Of a DNA stretch of 64,000 nucleotides, positions 1-8,597 are shown in pieces (position 1 is the first letter of the stretch; every line of letters begins with the position of its first letter). Origin of the DNA: Mesorhizobium sp. B2-7-2 (GTDB taxonomy: Bacteria > Pseudomonadota > Alphaproteobacteria > Rhizobiales > Rhizobiaceae). Location of the stretch: assembly GCF_006440775.1 (NCBI RefSeq), contig NZ_VFTZ01000009.1, forward strand, positions 1 to 64,000. The letters are read 5' to 3'. The notes under the pieces are model-generated. The model was not told the origin of the DNA. It was given only the letters and a program-made list of their open reading frames with translations, and searched no databases. The position numbers and the translations under genes were made by a program.

Positions 1-2
1 GC

Positions 3-542
3 TACGAGATCATGACCGATTGCAATCAGGGCTTTTCCGTCGACGAGGCGGTCCGCCGCGCCGAGCGCCTGCGCGACCTCGATCTCGCCTGGATCGAGGA
101 GCCGCTGCCGGCCGACGACATCGACGGCCATGTGCGGCTGTCGAACTCGACCGCGACGCCGATCGCGGTCGGCGAGTCGCTCTATTCGATAAGGCATTTT
201 CGCGAGTACATGCAGAAGGGCGGCTGCAACATCATTCAGGTCGATGCCGGTCGCATCGGCGGCATCACCCCCTGGCTGAAAGTCGCCCACGCCGCGGAGG
301 CCTTCGACATGCCGGTCTGCCCGCATTTCCTGATGGAATTGCATGTCAGTCTGGTCTGCGCCATCCGGAACGGCAAATATGTCGAGTATATTCCGCAGCT
401 CGACGAGTTGACGGGCGCCAAGATGCGCATCGAGAATGGCCATGCGCTGGCGCCCAGCGAGCCCGGCATCGGCATCGACTGGGACTGGGACGCCGTGAAG
501 GCAAAAAGCATCGCCGAGTTCACTATGGCGATCGTGAAATAG
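3..542 (+). CDS. Enolase-superfamily (mandelate racemase-type) dehydratase, C-terminal part
   Basis: The window begins inside this gene; the open frame runs from base 3 to the TAG at 540-542, giving about 179 C-terminal residues of a protein normally near 370-400. What remains is the metal-binding barrel of the mandelate racemase subgroup: TDCNQG (first metal ligand region), WIEEPLP, AVGESLY, VDAGRIGG, and a PHFLMELH segment carrying the His usually paired with an Asp as general base. These enzymes abstract the proton alpha to an acid-sugar carboxylate and eliminate water. It stands first in the fuconate gene group, with an SD (GGGAGG) for the next gene just after its stop, so it probably acts on a related sugar acid. 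The exact substrate cannot be read from this fragment. Confidence 0.85.
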   Translation, partial: YEIMTDCNQGFSVDEAVRRAERLRDLDLAWIEEPLPADDIDGHVRLSNSTATPIAVGESLYSIRHFREYMQKGGCNIIQVDAGRIGGITPWLKVAHAAEAFDMPVCPHFLMELHVSLVCAIRNGKYVEYIPQLDELTGAKMRIENGHALAPSEPGIGIDWDWDAVKAKSIAEFTMAIVK

Positions 543-552
543 GGAGGCGGAT

Positions 553-882
553 ATGCAGCGGATGGGAATGGTGCTGGGCCTGAAGCCCCAGAAGGTCGAG
601 GAATATGTCCGCCTCCACGCCGCCGTATGGCCGGACGTGCTGACCATGATCTCGGCCTGCAACATCAAGAACTATTCGATCTACCTGAAGCGGCCGGAGA
701 ACCTGCTTTTCTCCTACTTCGAATATCACGGCACCGACTACGCCGCCGACATGGCCAAGATGGCCGCCGACCCGAAGACGCAGGAATGGTGGTCGGTCTG
801 CATGCCCTGCCAGGAGCCGCTGCCGACCCGCAAGGAAGGCGAATGGTGGGCGACGATGGACGAGGTCTTCCATCATGACTGA
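553..882 (+). CDS. L-rhamnose mutarotase-family protein (probable L-fucose/L-rhamnose mutarotase)
   Basis: A 109-residue protein of the RhaM/DUF718 family. It has the expected length and family residues: an early Met-rich strand, the YVRLHAAVWPDV helix with the conserved His, NYSIYL, and EYHG followed by the DPKTQEWW segment. The family interconverts alpha and beta anomers of 6-deoxy sugars in the cytoplasm. The start follows GGGAGGCGGAT with good spacing. It lies 10 bp after the enolase-superfamily gene and overlaps the next gene by 8 bp, so it is cotranscribed with the fuconate enzymes. That makes L-fucose the likelier substrate here (inference). Confidence 0.85.
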   Translation: MQRMGMVLGLKPQKVEEYVRLHAAVWPDVLTMISACNIKNYSIYLKRPENLLFSYFEYHGTDYAADMAKMAADPKTQEWWSVCMPCQEPLPTRKEGEWWATMDEVFHHD

Positions 883-1948
883 TGCCTTCGATCCGGCATC
901 GCTGGCGCAGTCCTGGCCAAAGCCTTTAAAGCCGCGCCCGATCGTCACCTTCGGCGCCGGTTCAATCGTCGGCGATGCGCATTTCCCCGCCTACCGCAAG
1001 GGCGGCTTCCCTATTTCCGGCCTCTACGATCCGGATCAGGCCAAAGCGCAGAAGCTTGCCGACAAATGGGGCGTGACGGCGTTCCGTTCGGTTGAGGAAG
1101 CAGCGGCCGTGAAGGATGCTATCTTCGACCTCGCTACGCCGCCGGGCCGCCATGCCGAGGTGCTGAAGGCCCTGCCGGATGGCGCTGTGGCGCTGATCCA
1201 GAAGCCGATGGGCAATTATCTCGGCGAGGTAACGGAAATCCTCGAAATCTGCCGCGCCAAGCGGCTCAAGGCGGCGGTCAATTTCCAGCTCCGCTTCGCG
1301 CCGATGATGCTGGCGCTGAAGGACGCCGTTGCCAAGGGATGGCTGGGCGAGGTGGTGGACTTCGATGCGCTGCTGGCGCTCGACACGCCCTGGCAGCTGT
1401 GGGAATTCCTGCTCAAGGCGCCACGCGTCGAGATCGCCATGCATTCGATCCATTATCTCGACCTGATCCGCCAGCTTCTCGGCAATCCGCTTGGCGTGCA
1501 TGCCAAGACGCTCGGCCACCCCAACCACAAGGTGGCGCAGACCCGCACCAGCGCCATCCTCGACTATGGCGATACGGTGCGCTGCGCGCTCTCGATCAAC
1601 CACGACCACAAATTCGGGCGCCGCCACCAGGCCTGCGAGTTCCGCATCTGCGGCACCGAGGGCGCGGCCTATGTCAAGCTCGGCCTCAACCTCGACTATC
1701 CGCGCGGCGAGCCGGATATTCTGGAAATCCATCCGAAAGGCGGGTCGGACTGGGTCGCCGTGCCGCTCGCCGGCGAATGGTTCCCCGATGCCTTTGTCGG
1801 CCGCATGGCCAATGTGCAGCGCTTCGCCTCCGGCGAAGATGCGGAGCTGGTCAGCTCCGTCGAGGACGCCTGGCATACCATGGCGCTGGTCGAGGCCGCC
1901 TATAAATCGAGCGTAGCGCCGGCGACGCCGCTGGCCGCAAAGCCGTAA
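875..1948 (+). CDS. Gfo/Idh/MocA-family oxidoreductase
   Basis: A 357-residue NAD(P)-dependent dehydrogenase. Residues about 21-40 form the Rossmann nucleotide loop ([15 protein letters not shown]). Residues 109-111 read QKP instead of the usual EKP, and the [12 protein letters not shown] helix near residue 190 carries the active-site His. The C-terminal half has the alpha/beta dimerisation fold of the family. Members oxidise hydroxyls of sugars, inositols or acid sugars. Its start overlaps the mutarotase end by 8 bp, and the MaoC gene follows 8 bp later, so it belongs to the same operon. It may oxidise the 6-deoxysugar or one of its acid derivatives, but the substrate is not determined by the sequence. 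Confidence 0.85.
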   Translation: MTDAFDPASLAQSWPKPLKPRPIVTFGAGSIVGDAHFPAYRKGGFPISGLYDPDQAKAQKLADKWGVTAFRSVEEAAAVKDAIFDLATPPGRHAEVLKALPDGAVALIQKPMGNYLGEVTEILEICRAKRLKAAVNFQLRFAPMMLALKDAVAKGWLGEVVDFDALLALDTPWQLWEFLLKAPRVEIAMHSIHYLDLIRQLLGNPLGVHAKTLGHPNHKVAQTRTSAILDYGDTVRCALSINHDHKFGRRHQACEFRICGTEGAAYVKLGLNLDYPRGEPDILEIHPKGGSDWVAVPLAGEWFPDAFVGRMANVQRFASGEDAELVSSVEDAWHTMALVEAAYKSSVAPATPLAAKP

Positions 1949-1956
1949 GGCCGGAC

Positions 1957-2403
1957 ATGGAACAGACCACCTATTTCGAGGACTATGAGATCGGCTCCTC
2001 GCGCCTCACCAGCGGCCGCACCATTACCGAGACGGACTTCGTCGTCCACGCCGGCCACACCGGCGATTTCTTCCCGCATCACATGGATGCCGAGTTCATG
2101 AAGACGACGCCCTTCGGCCAGCGCATCGCGCATGGAACGCTGGTCTTCTCGGTCGGCGTCGGGCTGACGGCGAGCGTCATCAACCCGGTCGCCTTCTCCT
2201 ACGGCTACGACCGGCTGCGCTTCATCAAGCCGGTCTTCATCGGCGACACGATCCGCACGCGCACCACCATCGCCGCCAAGGAAGACGACCCGAAACGGCC
2301 AAACGCGGGACGCGTCATCGAACGCGTCGAGGTTTTGAACCAGCGCGACGAGGTCGTGCTGGCGGCGGATCACATCTATATCGTCGAGCGACGGCCCGGC
2401 TGA
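1957..2403 (+). CDS. MaoC-like hotdog dehydratase domain protein
   Basis: A 148-residue single hotdog-fold protein. The motif [21 protein letters not shown], with the catalytic Asp/His pair seen in R-specific enoyl-CoA hydratases, lies near residues 28-48. The [17 protein letters not shown] segment matches the conserved family helix. The family hydrates or dehydrates CoA thioesters, and related members act on mesaconyl- or itaconyl-type substrates. It sits inside the fuconate operon, 8 bp after the oxidoreductase and 16 bp before the SDR gene. No CoA intermediate is known in the non-phosphorylative fucose route, so its role here is unclear and may indicate a variant downstream branch. Confidence 0.85.
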   Translation: MEQTTYFEDYEIGSSRLTSGRTITETDFVVHAGHTGDFFPHHMDAEFMKTTPFGQRIAHGTLVFSVGVGLTASVINPVAFSYGYDRLRFIKPVFIGDTIRTRTTIAAKEDDPKRPNAGRVIERVEVLNQRDEVVLAADHIYIVERRPG

Positions 2404-2419
2404 ACACGGAGGCAAGAAC

Positions 2420-3151
2420 ATGGCGGATATCACTGGCAAGGTCGTGGTGGTCACGGCGGCCGCGCAGGGCATCGGACGGGCAAGCGCGCTGGCTTTCGCC
2501 AAGGCCGGCGCCATCGTCCACGCCACCGACATCAACGAGGCGGCCCTGGCCGATTTCGCAAAGACGCCCGGCATTACGGCGCGAAAACTCGATGTGCTGA
2601 GCGACGACGCGGTGAAGGCGGCTTTCGCCGAAATCGGCCAAGTCGACGTGCTGTTCAACTGCGCCGGCTTCGTCCATGCCGGCTCGATCCTGGAGATGAA
2701 GGACGAGGATCTCGACTTTGCCTTCAACCTCAATGTGCGCGCCATGATCCGCACCATCCGCGCCGTGCTGCCCGGCATGCTGGAGCGCGGCGATGGCTCG
2801 ATCATCAACATGGCGTCGGTGGCTGGCGCCCCGAAGGGCGTGCCGAACCGCTTCGCCTACGGCGTGACCAAGGCGGCCGTGATCGGCCTGACCAAGTCGA
2901 TTGCCGCCGATTATGTCGCCAAGGGCGTCCGCTGCAACGCCATCTGCCCGGGCACCGTCGAGAGCCCCTCGCTTCAGGGCCGCATGCAGGCGCAGGGCGA
3001 CTATGATGCGGCGCGCGCCGCCTTCATCGCCCGTCAGCCGATGGGCAGGATCGGCACGCCGGAGGAGATCGCCAACCTTGCGGTCTACCTGGCCGGCGCC
3101 ACCTATACGACCGGGCAGGCCTATAATATCGACGGCGGCTGGTCGATCTGA
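2420..3151 (+). CDS. Short-chain dehydrogenase, probable 2-keto-3-deoxy-L-fuconate dehydrogenase
   Basis: A 243-residue classical SDR. The cofactor loop TAAAQGIG is at 12-19, NCAG at 80-83, catalytic Ser133 and the YxxxK pair Tyr147/Lys151. The C-terminal half contains CPGTVESPSLQGRMQAQG and ends in DGGWSI, closely resembling the 2-keto-3-deoxy-L-fuconate dehydrogenase / human BDH2 (DHRS6) branch. That branch oxidises the C4 hydroxyl of 2-keto-3-deoxy-L-fuconate with NAD+. The start follows a GGAGG site. It directly precedes L-fuconate dehydratase, which makes its proposed substrate, and this placement strongly supports the assignment. Confidence 0.85.
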   Translation: MADITGKVVVVTAAAQGIGRASALAFAKAGAIVHATDINEAALADFAKTPGITARKLDVLSDDAVKAAFAEIGQVDVLFNCAGFVHAGSILEMKDEDLDFAFNLNVRAMIRTIRAVLPGMLERGDGSIINMASVAGAPKGVPNRFAYGVTKAAVIGLTKSIAADYVAKGVRCNAICPGTVESPSLQGRMQAQGDYDAARAAFIARQPMGRIGTPEEIANLAVYLAGATYTTGQAYNIDGGWSI

Positions 3152-3203
3152 GGCCGTTTCGGCCGCCGGTTGAGTTACGAGACAGGCCAGTTAAGAGGCA
3201 GCA

Positions 3204-4481
3204 ATGACAAAAATAACAGACCTCAGAACCTTCGACCTGCGCTTCCCCACGTCGCAAAGTCTCGACGGCTCGGACGCGATGAATCCGGACCCGGATTACT
3301 CGGCTGCCTATGTCATCCTCGACACCGATGTCCCGTCGCTGAAAGGCCATGGCCTCACCTTCACCATCGGCCGTGGCAACGAGATCTGCTGCGCGGCGAT
3401 CGAAGCGCTGCGCCACCTCGTCGTCGGGCTCGATCTCGACTGGGTGAAAGAGGATCCCGGCCGCTTCTGGCACCACGTGACGGGCGACAGCCAGCTGCGC
3501 TGGATCGGCCCGGACAAGGGCGCCATGCATCTTGCGGTTGGTGCGGTGGTCAACGCGGTCTGGGATCTCTGGGCCAAGGAAGCCGGCAAGCCGGTCTGGC
3601 GCCTTATCGCCGAGATGAGCCCGGAAGAGATCGTGCGCATCGTCGACTTCCGCTATCTCACCGACGCCATCACGCCCGCCGAGGCGCTGGCGATCCTGAA
3701 GAAGGCCGAGGCCCACGGGGCCGAGCGCATCGCCACGCTCGAGCGCGAAGGCTACGCCTGCTACACCACCTCCGCCGGCTGGCTCGGCTATCCCGACGAC
3801 AAGCTGCGGCGTCTTTGCCAGGAAGCGGTCGACGATGGGTTCAACCACATCAAGCTGAAGGTCGGCCGCGACCGCGCCGACGATGTCCGCCGCCTCAAGA
3901 TCGCCCGCGAGGTGATCGGCCCGGACCGTTACCTGATGATCGACGCCAACCAGGTCTGGGAGGTCGACCAGGCGATCGACTGGCTCAAGGACCTTGCCTT
4001 CGCCAAGCCCTTCTTCATCGAGGAGCCTACCAGTCCGGACGACGTCGCCGGCCACGCGAAAATCCGCAAGGCGGTGGCGCCGATCAAGGTCGCGACCGGC
4101 GAGATGTGCCAGAACCGAATCATGTTCAAGCAGTTCATCGCCGGCGGCGCGATCGACGTCGTGCAGATCGATTCCTGCCGCATGGGCGGGTTGAACGAGG
4201 TTCTGGCGGTGTTGCTGATCGCCGCCAAATTCGACCTGCCGGTCTGGCCGCATGCCGGCGGTGTGGGCCTGTGCGAATATGTCCAGCACCTGTCGATGAT
4301 CGACTACATCGCTGTCTCAGGCAGCAAGGACGGACGGGTCATCGAATACGTCGATCACCTGCATGAACATTTCATCGAACCCTGCGTGATCCGCGATGCC
4401 GCCTATATGCCGCCGACGGCGCCCGGCTTCTCGATCGAGATGAAGGCCAGGTCGATCGAAGACTATCTGCATCGCGGCTGA
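3204..4481 (+). CDS. fucD: L-fuconate dehydratase
   Basis: A 425-residue full-length enolase-superfamily enzyme that converts L-fuconate to 2-keto-3-deoxy-L-fuconate. Visible catalytic features are the KxK pair Lys217/Lys219, metal ligands Asp247 (MIDANQ), Glu274 (FIEEP) and Glu300 (ATGEM), Asp323 (QIDSCRMGG) and His350 (WPHAGG) followed by the GLCEYVQH segment. This pattern, the long N-terminal capping domain and the SGSKDGRVIEYVDHLHEHF stretch match Xanthomonas-type FucD and human ENOSF1. It is the most downstream fucose-pathway gene in this operon. The fuconolactonase, L-fucose dehydrogenase and diketo-acid hydrolase steps are not visible, so they lie outside the window or are replaced. 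Confidence 0.9.
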   Translation: MTKITDLRTFDLRFPTSQSLDGSDAMNPDPDYSAAYVILDTDVPSLKGHGLTFTIGRGNEICCAAIEALRHLVVGLDLDWVKEDPGRFWHHVTGDSQLRWIGPDKGAMHLAVGAVVNAVWDLWAKEAGKPVWRLIAEMSPEEIVRIVDFRYLTDAITPAEALAILKKAEAHGAERIATLEREGYACYTTSAGWLGYPDDKLRRLCQEAVDDGFNHIKLKVGRDRADDVRRLKIAREVIGPDRYLMIDANQVWEVDQAIDWLKDLAFAKPFFIEEPTSPDDVAGHAKIRKAVAPIKVATGEMCQNRIMFKQFIAGGAIDVVQIDSCRMGGLNEVLAVLLIAAKFDLPVWPHAGGVGLCEYVQHLSMIDYIAVSGSKDGRVIEYVDHLHEHFIEPCVIRDAAYMPPTAPGFSIEMKARSIEDYLHRG

Positions 4482-4532
4482 CATGGGGTGGCCCGGCGTG
4501 CCGGACCGCTGCGAATCGGCTATGCCTCTGCC

Positions 4533-5192
4533 ATGCAGGAAACCTCCCTCTACGGGCCGGTGAAGCGGTTCCTCGAGAGCATGGATTTCGCCGTCAAGGG
4601 CGAGATCGGCGGCTGTGACATGGTCGGCGTGCGCGCGGGCGAGCCGGACGTCGTCGTCATTTGCGAGCTCAAGTTGCAATTCAACCTCGAGCTCGTCCTG
4701 CAGGCCGTCGACCGCGCGGCGGCCTGTGACGAGGTCTGGCTGGCCGCCTTGATGTCGGCGCGCGGCAAGGGCCGTGAGCATGACCGTCGCTTCCGCGCGC
4801 TCTGCCGCCGTCTCGGCTTCGGCCTGTTGGGCGTCGGCAAGAAGGGCGAGGTGGAACTGCTGCTCAGTCCTGCCGCCTTGCCGCCGCGCCGCGATCCCAG
4901 GCGGCGCTCGCGTCTGGTCGAGGAGCATCACCGCCGCAAGGGCGATCCGTCCGTCGGCGGCAGCACGCGCAAGAAGCCGATCATGACCGCCTACCGGCAG
5001 GAAGCGCTCGCCTGCGCCGCCGCGATGGTCGACGGCCCGAAACGGCCGCGTGATCTCAAAACCCTTTCGCCGCGCGCCGCCAACATCCTTTTGCACAATT
5101 ACTATGGCTGGTTCGCCAGGGCCGAGCGCGGCGTCTACGCGCTGACCGAAGCCGGCTTGGCCGCCATCGGACCTTTGCCGGCGACGTTGTAA
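4533..5192 (+). CDS. DUF2161-type protein with PD-(D/E)XK nuclease fold
   Basis: About 219 residues from the ATG at 4533 (METSLY after the first codons, with Gln second). An upstream in-frame GTG at 4488 would add 15 unlikely residues. The N-terminal half carries a PD-(D/E)XK-like core: GEIGGCDMVGVR, then GEPDVVVICELKLQ, giving the acidic ligands and the ExK signature. A basic linker follows (RRDPRRRSRL). The C-terminal section (TAYRQEALACAAAM, then LTEAGLAAIG) resembles a winged helix. Rhizobial proteins of this type are called DUF2161 phosphodiesterases; no biological role is established. It follows fucD by 51 bp but is probably unrelated to sugar catabolism. Confidence 0.75.
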   Translation: MQETSLYGPVKRFLESMDFAVKGEIGGCDMVGVRAGEPDVVVICELKLQFNLELVLQAVDRAAACDEVWLAALMSARGKGREHDRRFRALCRRLGFGLLGVGKKGEVELLLSPAALPPRRDPRRRSRLVEEHHRRKGDPSVGGSTRKKPIMTAYRQEALACAAAMVDGPKRPRDLKTLSPRAANILLHNYYGWFARAERGVYALTEAGLAAIGPLPATL

Positions 5193-5267
5193 GGACGATT
5201 TGCCGACTTACCACTCGGCGTTGTGACCGGAGAACCCGCCATTCGGCGTCGGGCCTGGTTTCGGTTG

Positions 5268-5309
5268 TTGACTCATCTTTCCGCATGTGCAGAAATTGGT
5301 TGGACCATT
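5268..5309 (+). promoter_or_regulatory. Candidate promoter and GntR/FadR-type operator
   Basis: TTGACT at 5268-5273 and AGAAAT at 5291-5296, spaced 17 bp, could serve as a promoter. Overlapping the downstream edge is ATTGGTTGGACCATT (5295-5309), a palindrome with TGGT and ACCA arms. It matches the ATTGGT-N3-ACCAAT form known for PdhR and is typical of FCD-domain GntR regulators. It lies immediately before the GntR gene at 5333, so autoregulation is the simplest reading. No binding data are implied. Confidence 0.55.
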
Positions 5310-5332
5310 GAACCACTTTAGGCTTGGCCGGT

Positions 5333-6064
5333 GTGACCGATTTCCTGCCCCCCATCCAGACGACGGCGCGCGACGACGCGGTGCTGAAGGCCTTGGCGGG
5401 GTTCGTGCGGCAGGAGGCTTTGGGTCCCGGCGGGAAGTTGCCGACCGAGCGCATCCTCGCCGAACGCCTCAAGGTCAGCCGCAACACGGTGCGTGAGGCG
5501 CTGACGCGCTGGGAAGGCCTCGGCCTTGTCGAGCGGCGGCAGGGTTCGGGCACCTACCTCAAGGCCGCCGTCTCGCCCGATATGCTGCACATGCCGCTGA
5601 CATTAGCCGGTGGCAATGATTTCGCCGGCCTGATGTCCACGCTTGAGATCCGGCGCGCGCTGGAAGCGGAGGCCGCTGCGCTCTGCGCCATTCGTGCCGG
5701 CAAAGCTGAGCTCGCCGAGATCGAGCGCAAGCTCGACCTCATGGAAGAGGCCTTCCAGACCCGCGCCGGCATGTCCTCGGACGAGGATTGGGAGTTCCAC
5801 CAGGCGATCTTCCGCGCTTCCGGCAATCCGCTGTTCGAGCAGATCATCGCCGCCATGTACGAGCTGTTCCACCGCTTCTGGGAGCATCCTCTCGGCGTGC
5901 GCGACTTCGGCCATGCCAGCTTTCCTTATCACCGGACCATCTTCAATTGCATTGCCGCGCGTGACCCCGATGGCGCTCGCGCCGAGGCGCTAAAACTCAT
6001 CGCCACCGTCGAGGACGATTTGAAGCGCGGCGCTGCCAACCTCAAACTTTCGGACCGCAGATGA
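5333..6064 (+). CDS. GntR-family transcriptional regulator, FadR/FCD subfamily
   Basis: A 243-residue regulator using GTG at 5333; an in-frame TTG nine bases upstream is possible. Residues about 15-75 form the winged helix-turn-helix, with LPTERILAERLKVSRNTVRE and the wing LVERRQGSGTYL. Residues about 95-230 form the FCD effector domain, with SDEDWEFHQAIF and a downstream FPYHRTIF segment supplying the Asp/His metal-binding set. These proteins usually repress neighbouring catabolic genes until a small acid or amino acid binds. Its stop overlaps the start of the PLP enzyme gene by 4 bp (ATGA), which ties the regulator to the lyase and the ABC transporter behind it. Confidence 0.9.
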   Translation: MTDFLPPIQTTARDDAVLKALAGFVRQEALGPGGKLPTERILAERLKVSRNTVREALTRWEGLGLVERRQGSGTYLKAAVSPDMLHMPLTLAGGNDFAGLMSTLEIRRALEAEAAALCAIRAGKAELAEIERKLDLMEEAFQTRAGMSSDEDWEFHQAIFRASGNPLFEQIIAAMYELFHRFWEHPLGVRDFGHASFPYHRTIFNCIAARDPDGARAEALKLIATVEDDLKRGAANLKLSDRR

Positions 6065-7281
6065 ACGAGCAGCCCAGCACTTTCGACCCGGCCTCGATGG
6101 CCAGCGACTACCTCGGCGAGGCGGCGACGCTTCTGGCGCATGACGATCCGTTTCCAGACGGTGCGGTGGTGCCGCCGATCTACCAGACCTCGCTGTTTAC
6201 CTTCGCCAATTATGCCGACATGGCCGACACCTTCGCCGGACGGCGAAAGCAGCCGATCTATTCGCGCGGCGACAATCCGACGGTGATGGAATTCGAAGCG
6301 CGTGTCGCCGCGCTCGAAGGCGCGGAGGCCGCGCGCGGCTTTTCGAGCGGCATGGCGGCCATCAGCGCCACGGTCCTCGCCTTTGTCGGCGCCGGCGAGC
6401 GCATGGTCGCCGTGCGCAACTGCTATGGCGACGCCTACCGCCTGTTCGAGCGGCTGTTCCCGCGCTTGCACATCAAGGTCGATTATGTCGACGGCTCCGA
6501 TCCCGACGCGGTTGCGGCAGCACTTCCCGGCGCCAAGCTGCTCTATCTCGAAAGCCCGACCTCGATGATGTTCGAGCTGCAGGACCTGGAGCATCTGACG
6601 CGGCTGGCGAAGGAGCAGGGCATCGTCACCACCATCGACAATTCCTGGGCCACCCCCGTCTTCCAGAAGCCGATCTCGCATGGCGTCGACCTGGTGCTGC
6701 ATTCGGCGTCCAAATATCTGGGCGGCCACAGCGACACCGTCGCCGGTGTGGTGGCCGGCTCAGCCGCCCACATCAAGCACATCAACGAACAGACCTATTC
6801 GCAGCTTGGCGGCAAGCTGTCGCCCTTCGAAGGCTGGCTGTTGCTGCGCGGCCTGCGCACGCTGCCGCTCAGGCTGCCGCATCACATGAAGAGCGGGCTC
6901 ATCATTGCCGAGCGGCTGAAGGCGCATGGCAAGGTCGAGCGGGTCAACCATCCCGCCTATTCCAACCACCCCGGCAAGAAAACTTTAGCCGGCTATGCCG
7001 GCCTGTTCTCCTTTGAGGTCGCCGAGGATGTCGACATCCCGGCTTTTGTCGATGCGCTGAAGTTCTTCCGTATCGGCGTCAGCTGGGGCGGCCACGAAAG
7101 CCTAGTCGTGCCGGCCAAGGCCTCGCTCGAGCAGACGCCGGGCATCAATTCGATGGCGCGCTTCGGCGTCAGCCCCCGAACCATCCGCTTCAATGTCGGA
7201 TTGGAAAATGTCGAGGACCTCTGGGCCGACATCGCCCAAGCCTTCGACAAAAGTAAAGCCTTCGACAAATCAAAAAAATAG
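6061..7281 (+). CDS. Cys/Met-metabolism PLP-dependent lyase (cystathionine gamma-synthase/beta-lyase family)
   Basis: A 406-residue fold-type I PLP enzyme. YSRGDNPT near 67-74 and FSSGMAA near 95-101 bind the cofactor phosphate, TIDNS holds Asp193, and HSASKYLGGHSD places the Schiff-base lysine at 218. The family performs beta- or gamma-elimination or replacement on cysteine, cystathionine or homocysteine derivatives. It overlaps the GntR gene and is followed within 26 bp by an ABC-transporter binding protein, so it may process an imported sulfur- or amino-containing compound rather than serve housekeeping methionine synthesis. The C-terminus ends in a duplicated AFDKSK unit. Reaction and substrate are not determined. 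Confidence 0.85.
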   Translation: MNEQPSTFDPASMASDYLGEAATLLAHDDPFPDGAVVPPIYQTSLFTFANYADMADTFAGRRKQPIYSRGDNPTVMEFEARVAALEGAEAARGFSSGMAAISATVLAFVGAGERMVAVRNCYGDAYRLFERLFPRLHIKVDYVDGSDPDAVAAALPGAKLLYLESPTSMMFELQDLEHLTRLAKEQGIVTTIDNSWATPVFQKPISHGVDLVLHSASKYLGGHSDTVAGVVAGSAAHIKHINEQTYSQLGGKLSPFEGWLLLRGLRTLPLRLPHHMKSGLIIAERLKAHGKVERVNHPAYSNHPGKKTLAGYAGLFSFEVAEDVDIPAFVDALKFFRIGVSWGGHESLVVPAKASLEQTPGINSMARFGVSPRTIRFNVGLENVEDLWADIAQAFDKSKAFDKSKK

Positions 7282-7306
7282 TAGTCCAAAAATGGGAGTC
7301 CCGAAG

Positions 7307-8584
7307 ATGAAAAGACTGACCTTCATGTTTGCCGCCGTGGCCGGCCTTGCGATTTCCGCCAGCGGCGCGCTGGCCGACACTACCATCAAGCTGGTCGAGG
7401 TCATCACCAGCCCGCCGCGCACCGAATTCCTGAAGAAGCAGATCGCCGAATTCGAGACCGCCAATCCGGGCATCAAGGTGGAAGTGGTCTCGCTGCCCTG
7501 GGGCCAGGCCTTCGAGAAGTTCCTCACCATGGTGCAGGCCGGTGACACGCCCGACGTCGTCGAGATGCCGGAACGCTGGATGGGCCTCTATGCCAACAAC
7601 GGCCAGCTCGAGGATCTCGGTCCCTTCATGGCCAAATGGCCCGACGCCAAGACGCTCGGCGACCGCGCCAAGCAGTTCGGCTCGACCGTCAACAACACCC
7701 AGTTCATGATTCCCTATGGCTATTATGTGAACGCGCTGTTCTGGAACAAGAAGCTGTTCAAGGAAGCCGGACTGGACCGTCCGCCGGTAAACCTCGACGA
7801 GTTCGTCTCGTTCTCCAAGAAGATCTCCGCCATCCCCGGCAAATACGGCTACTGCCTGCGCGGCGGCCCCGGCGCCTTCAACGGCATGCACATGTTCATG
7901 AACATCGCCGACGGCAAGGGCGGCTATTTCACCGACGACGGCGTCTCGACCATCAATGACGAAGGCTCGGTCAAGGGTCTGCAGATGCTGGCCGACATGT
8001 ACAAGAACGGCCTGGCGCCGAAAGATTCCGTGAGCTGGGGCTTCAACGAGACGGTGACCGGCTTCTATTCCGGCACCTGCGCCATGCTCAACCAGGATCC
8101 GGACGCGCTGCTCGGCATCGCCGACAAGATGAGCGCCGACGACTTTGCGGTCGCGCCGTTGCCCGTAGGCCCGAGCGGCAAATCCTACCCGACGCTCGGC
8201 TATGCAGGTTGGGCGATGTTCGCCAATTCCCAGCACAAGGACGAGGCCTGGAAGCTGATGGCGACGCTGCTGTCGCCCAAGGACAATCTGGAATGGGCCA
8301 AGGAAGTCGGCGTCGTGCCGATCCACAATGGCGCCGACCAGGACGCGCATTTCAAGACCGAGCAGTTCAAGGGCTGGTTCACAGAGCTCAGCGACAGCTC
8401 CAAATACGAAATGGTGACGCCGCCGACGCATCTGGAGAACCTCGGCAACTTCGTCGACCAGGTGGCGATCAAGAATTTTCAGGAAGTGCTGCTCGGCCAG
8501 AAGCCGGCCAAGGATGTCGCCGACGAATGGGCCAAGTTCCTGACCAAGGAACAGCAGGATTGGATGGCGAAGAACAAGAAGTAA
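7307..8584 (+). CDS. ABC transporter extracellular solute-binding protein (CUT1/family 1)
   Basis: A 425-residue periplasmic binding protein. The ATG at 7307 is chosen because GGGAG lies nine bases upstream and the first residues form a clean signal peptide (MKRLTFMFAAVAGLAIS through the ASGALA cleavage region). The mature part begins with TTIKLVEVITSPPRTEFLKK and shows the lobe pattern of family-1 sugar-binding proteins: PWGQAFEKFLTMVQAGDTPDV written across residues 60-80, YYVNALFWNKKLF, and GYAGWAMF. It delivers ligand to the two permeases downstream. Palindromic elements separate it from the permease genes and may hold binding-protein mRNA at higher levels. Confidence 0.9.
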   Translation: MKRLTFMFAAVAGLAISASGALADTTIKLVEVITSPPRTEFLKKQIAEFETANPGIKVEVVSLPWGQAFEKFLTMVQAGDTPDVVEMPERWMGLYANNGQLEDLGPFMAKWPDAKTLGDRAKQFGSTVNNTQFMIPYGYYVNALFWNKKLFKEAGLDRPPVNLDEFVSFSKKISAIPGKYGYCLRGGPGAFNGMHMFMNIADGKGGYFTDDGVSTINDEGSVKGLQMLADMYKNGLAPKDSVSWGFNETVTGFYSGTCAMLNQDPDALLGIADKMSADDFAVAPLPVGPSGKSYPTLGYAGWAMFANSQHKDEAWKLMATLLSPKDNLEWAKEVGVVPIHNGADQDAHFKTEQFKGWFTELSDSSKYEMVTPPTHLENLGNFVDQVAIKNFQEVLLGQKPAKDVADEWAKFLTKEQQDWMAKNKK

Positions 8585-8597
8585 TGCGCAGGGTTTC

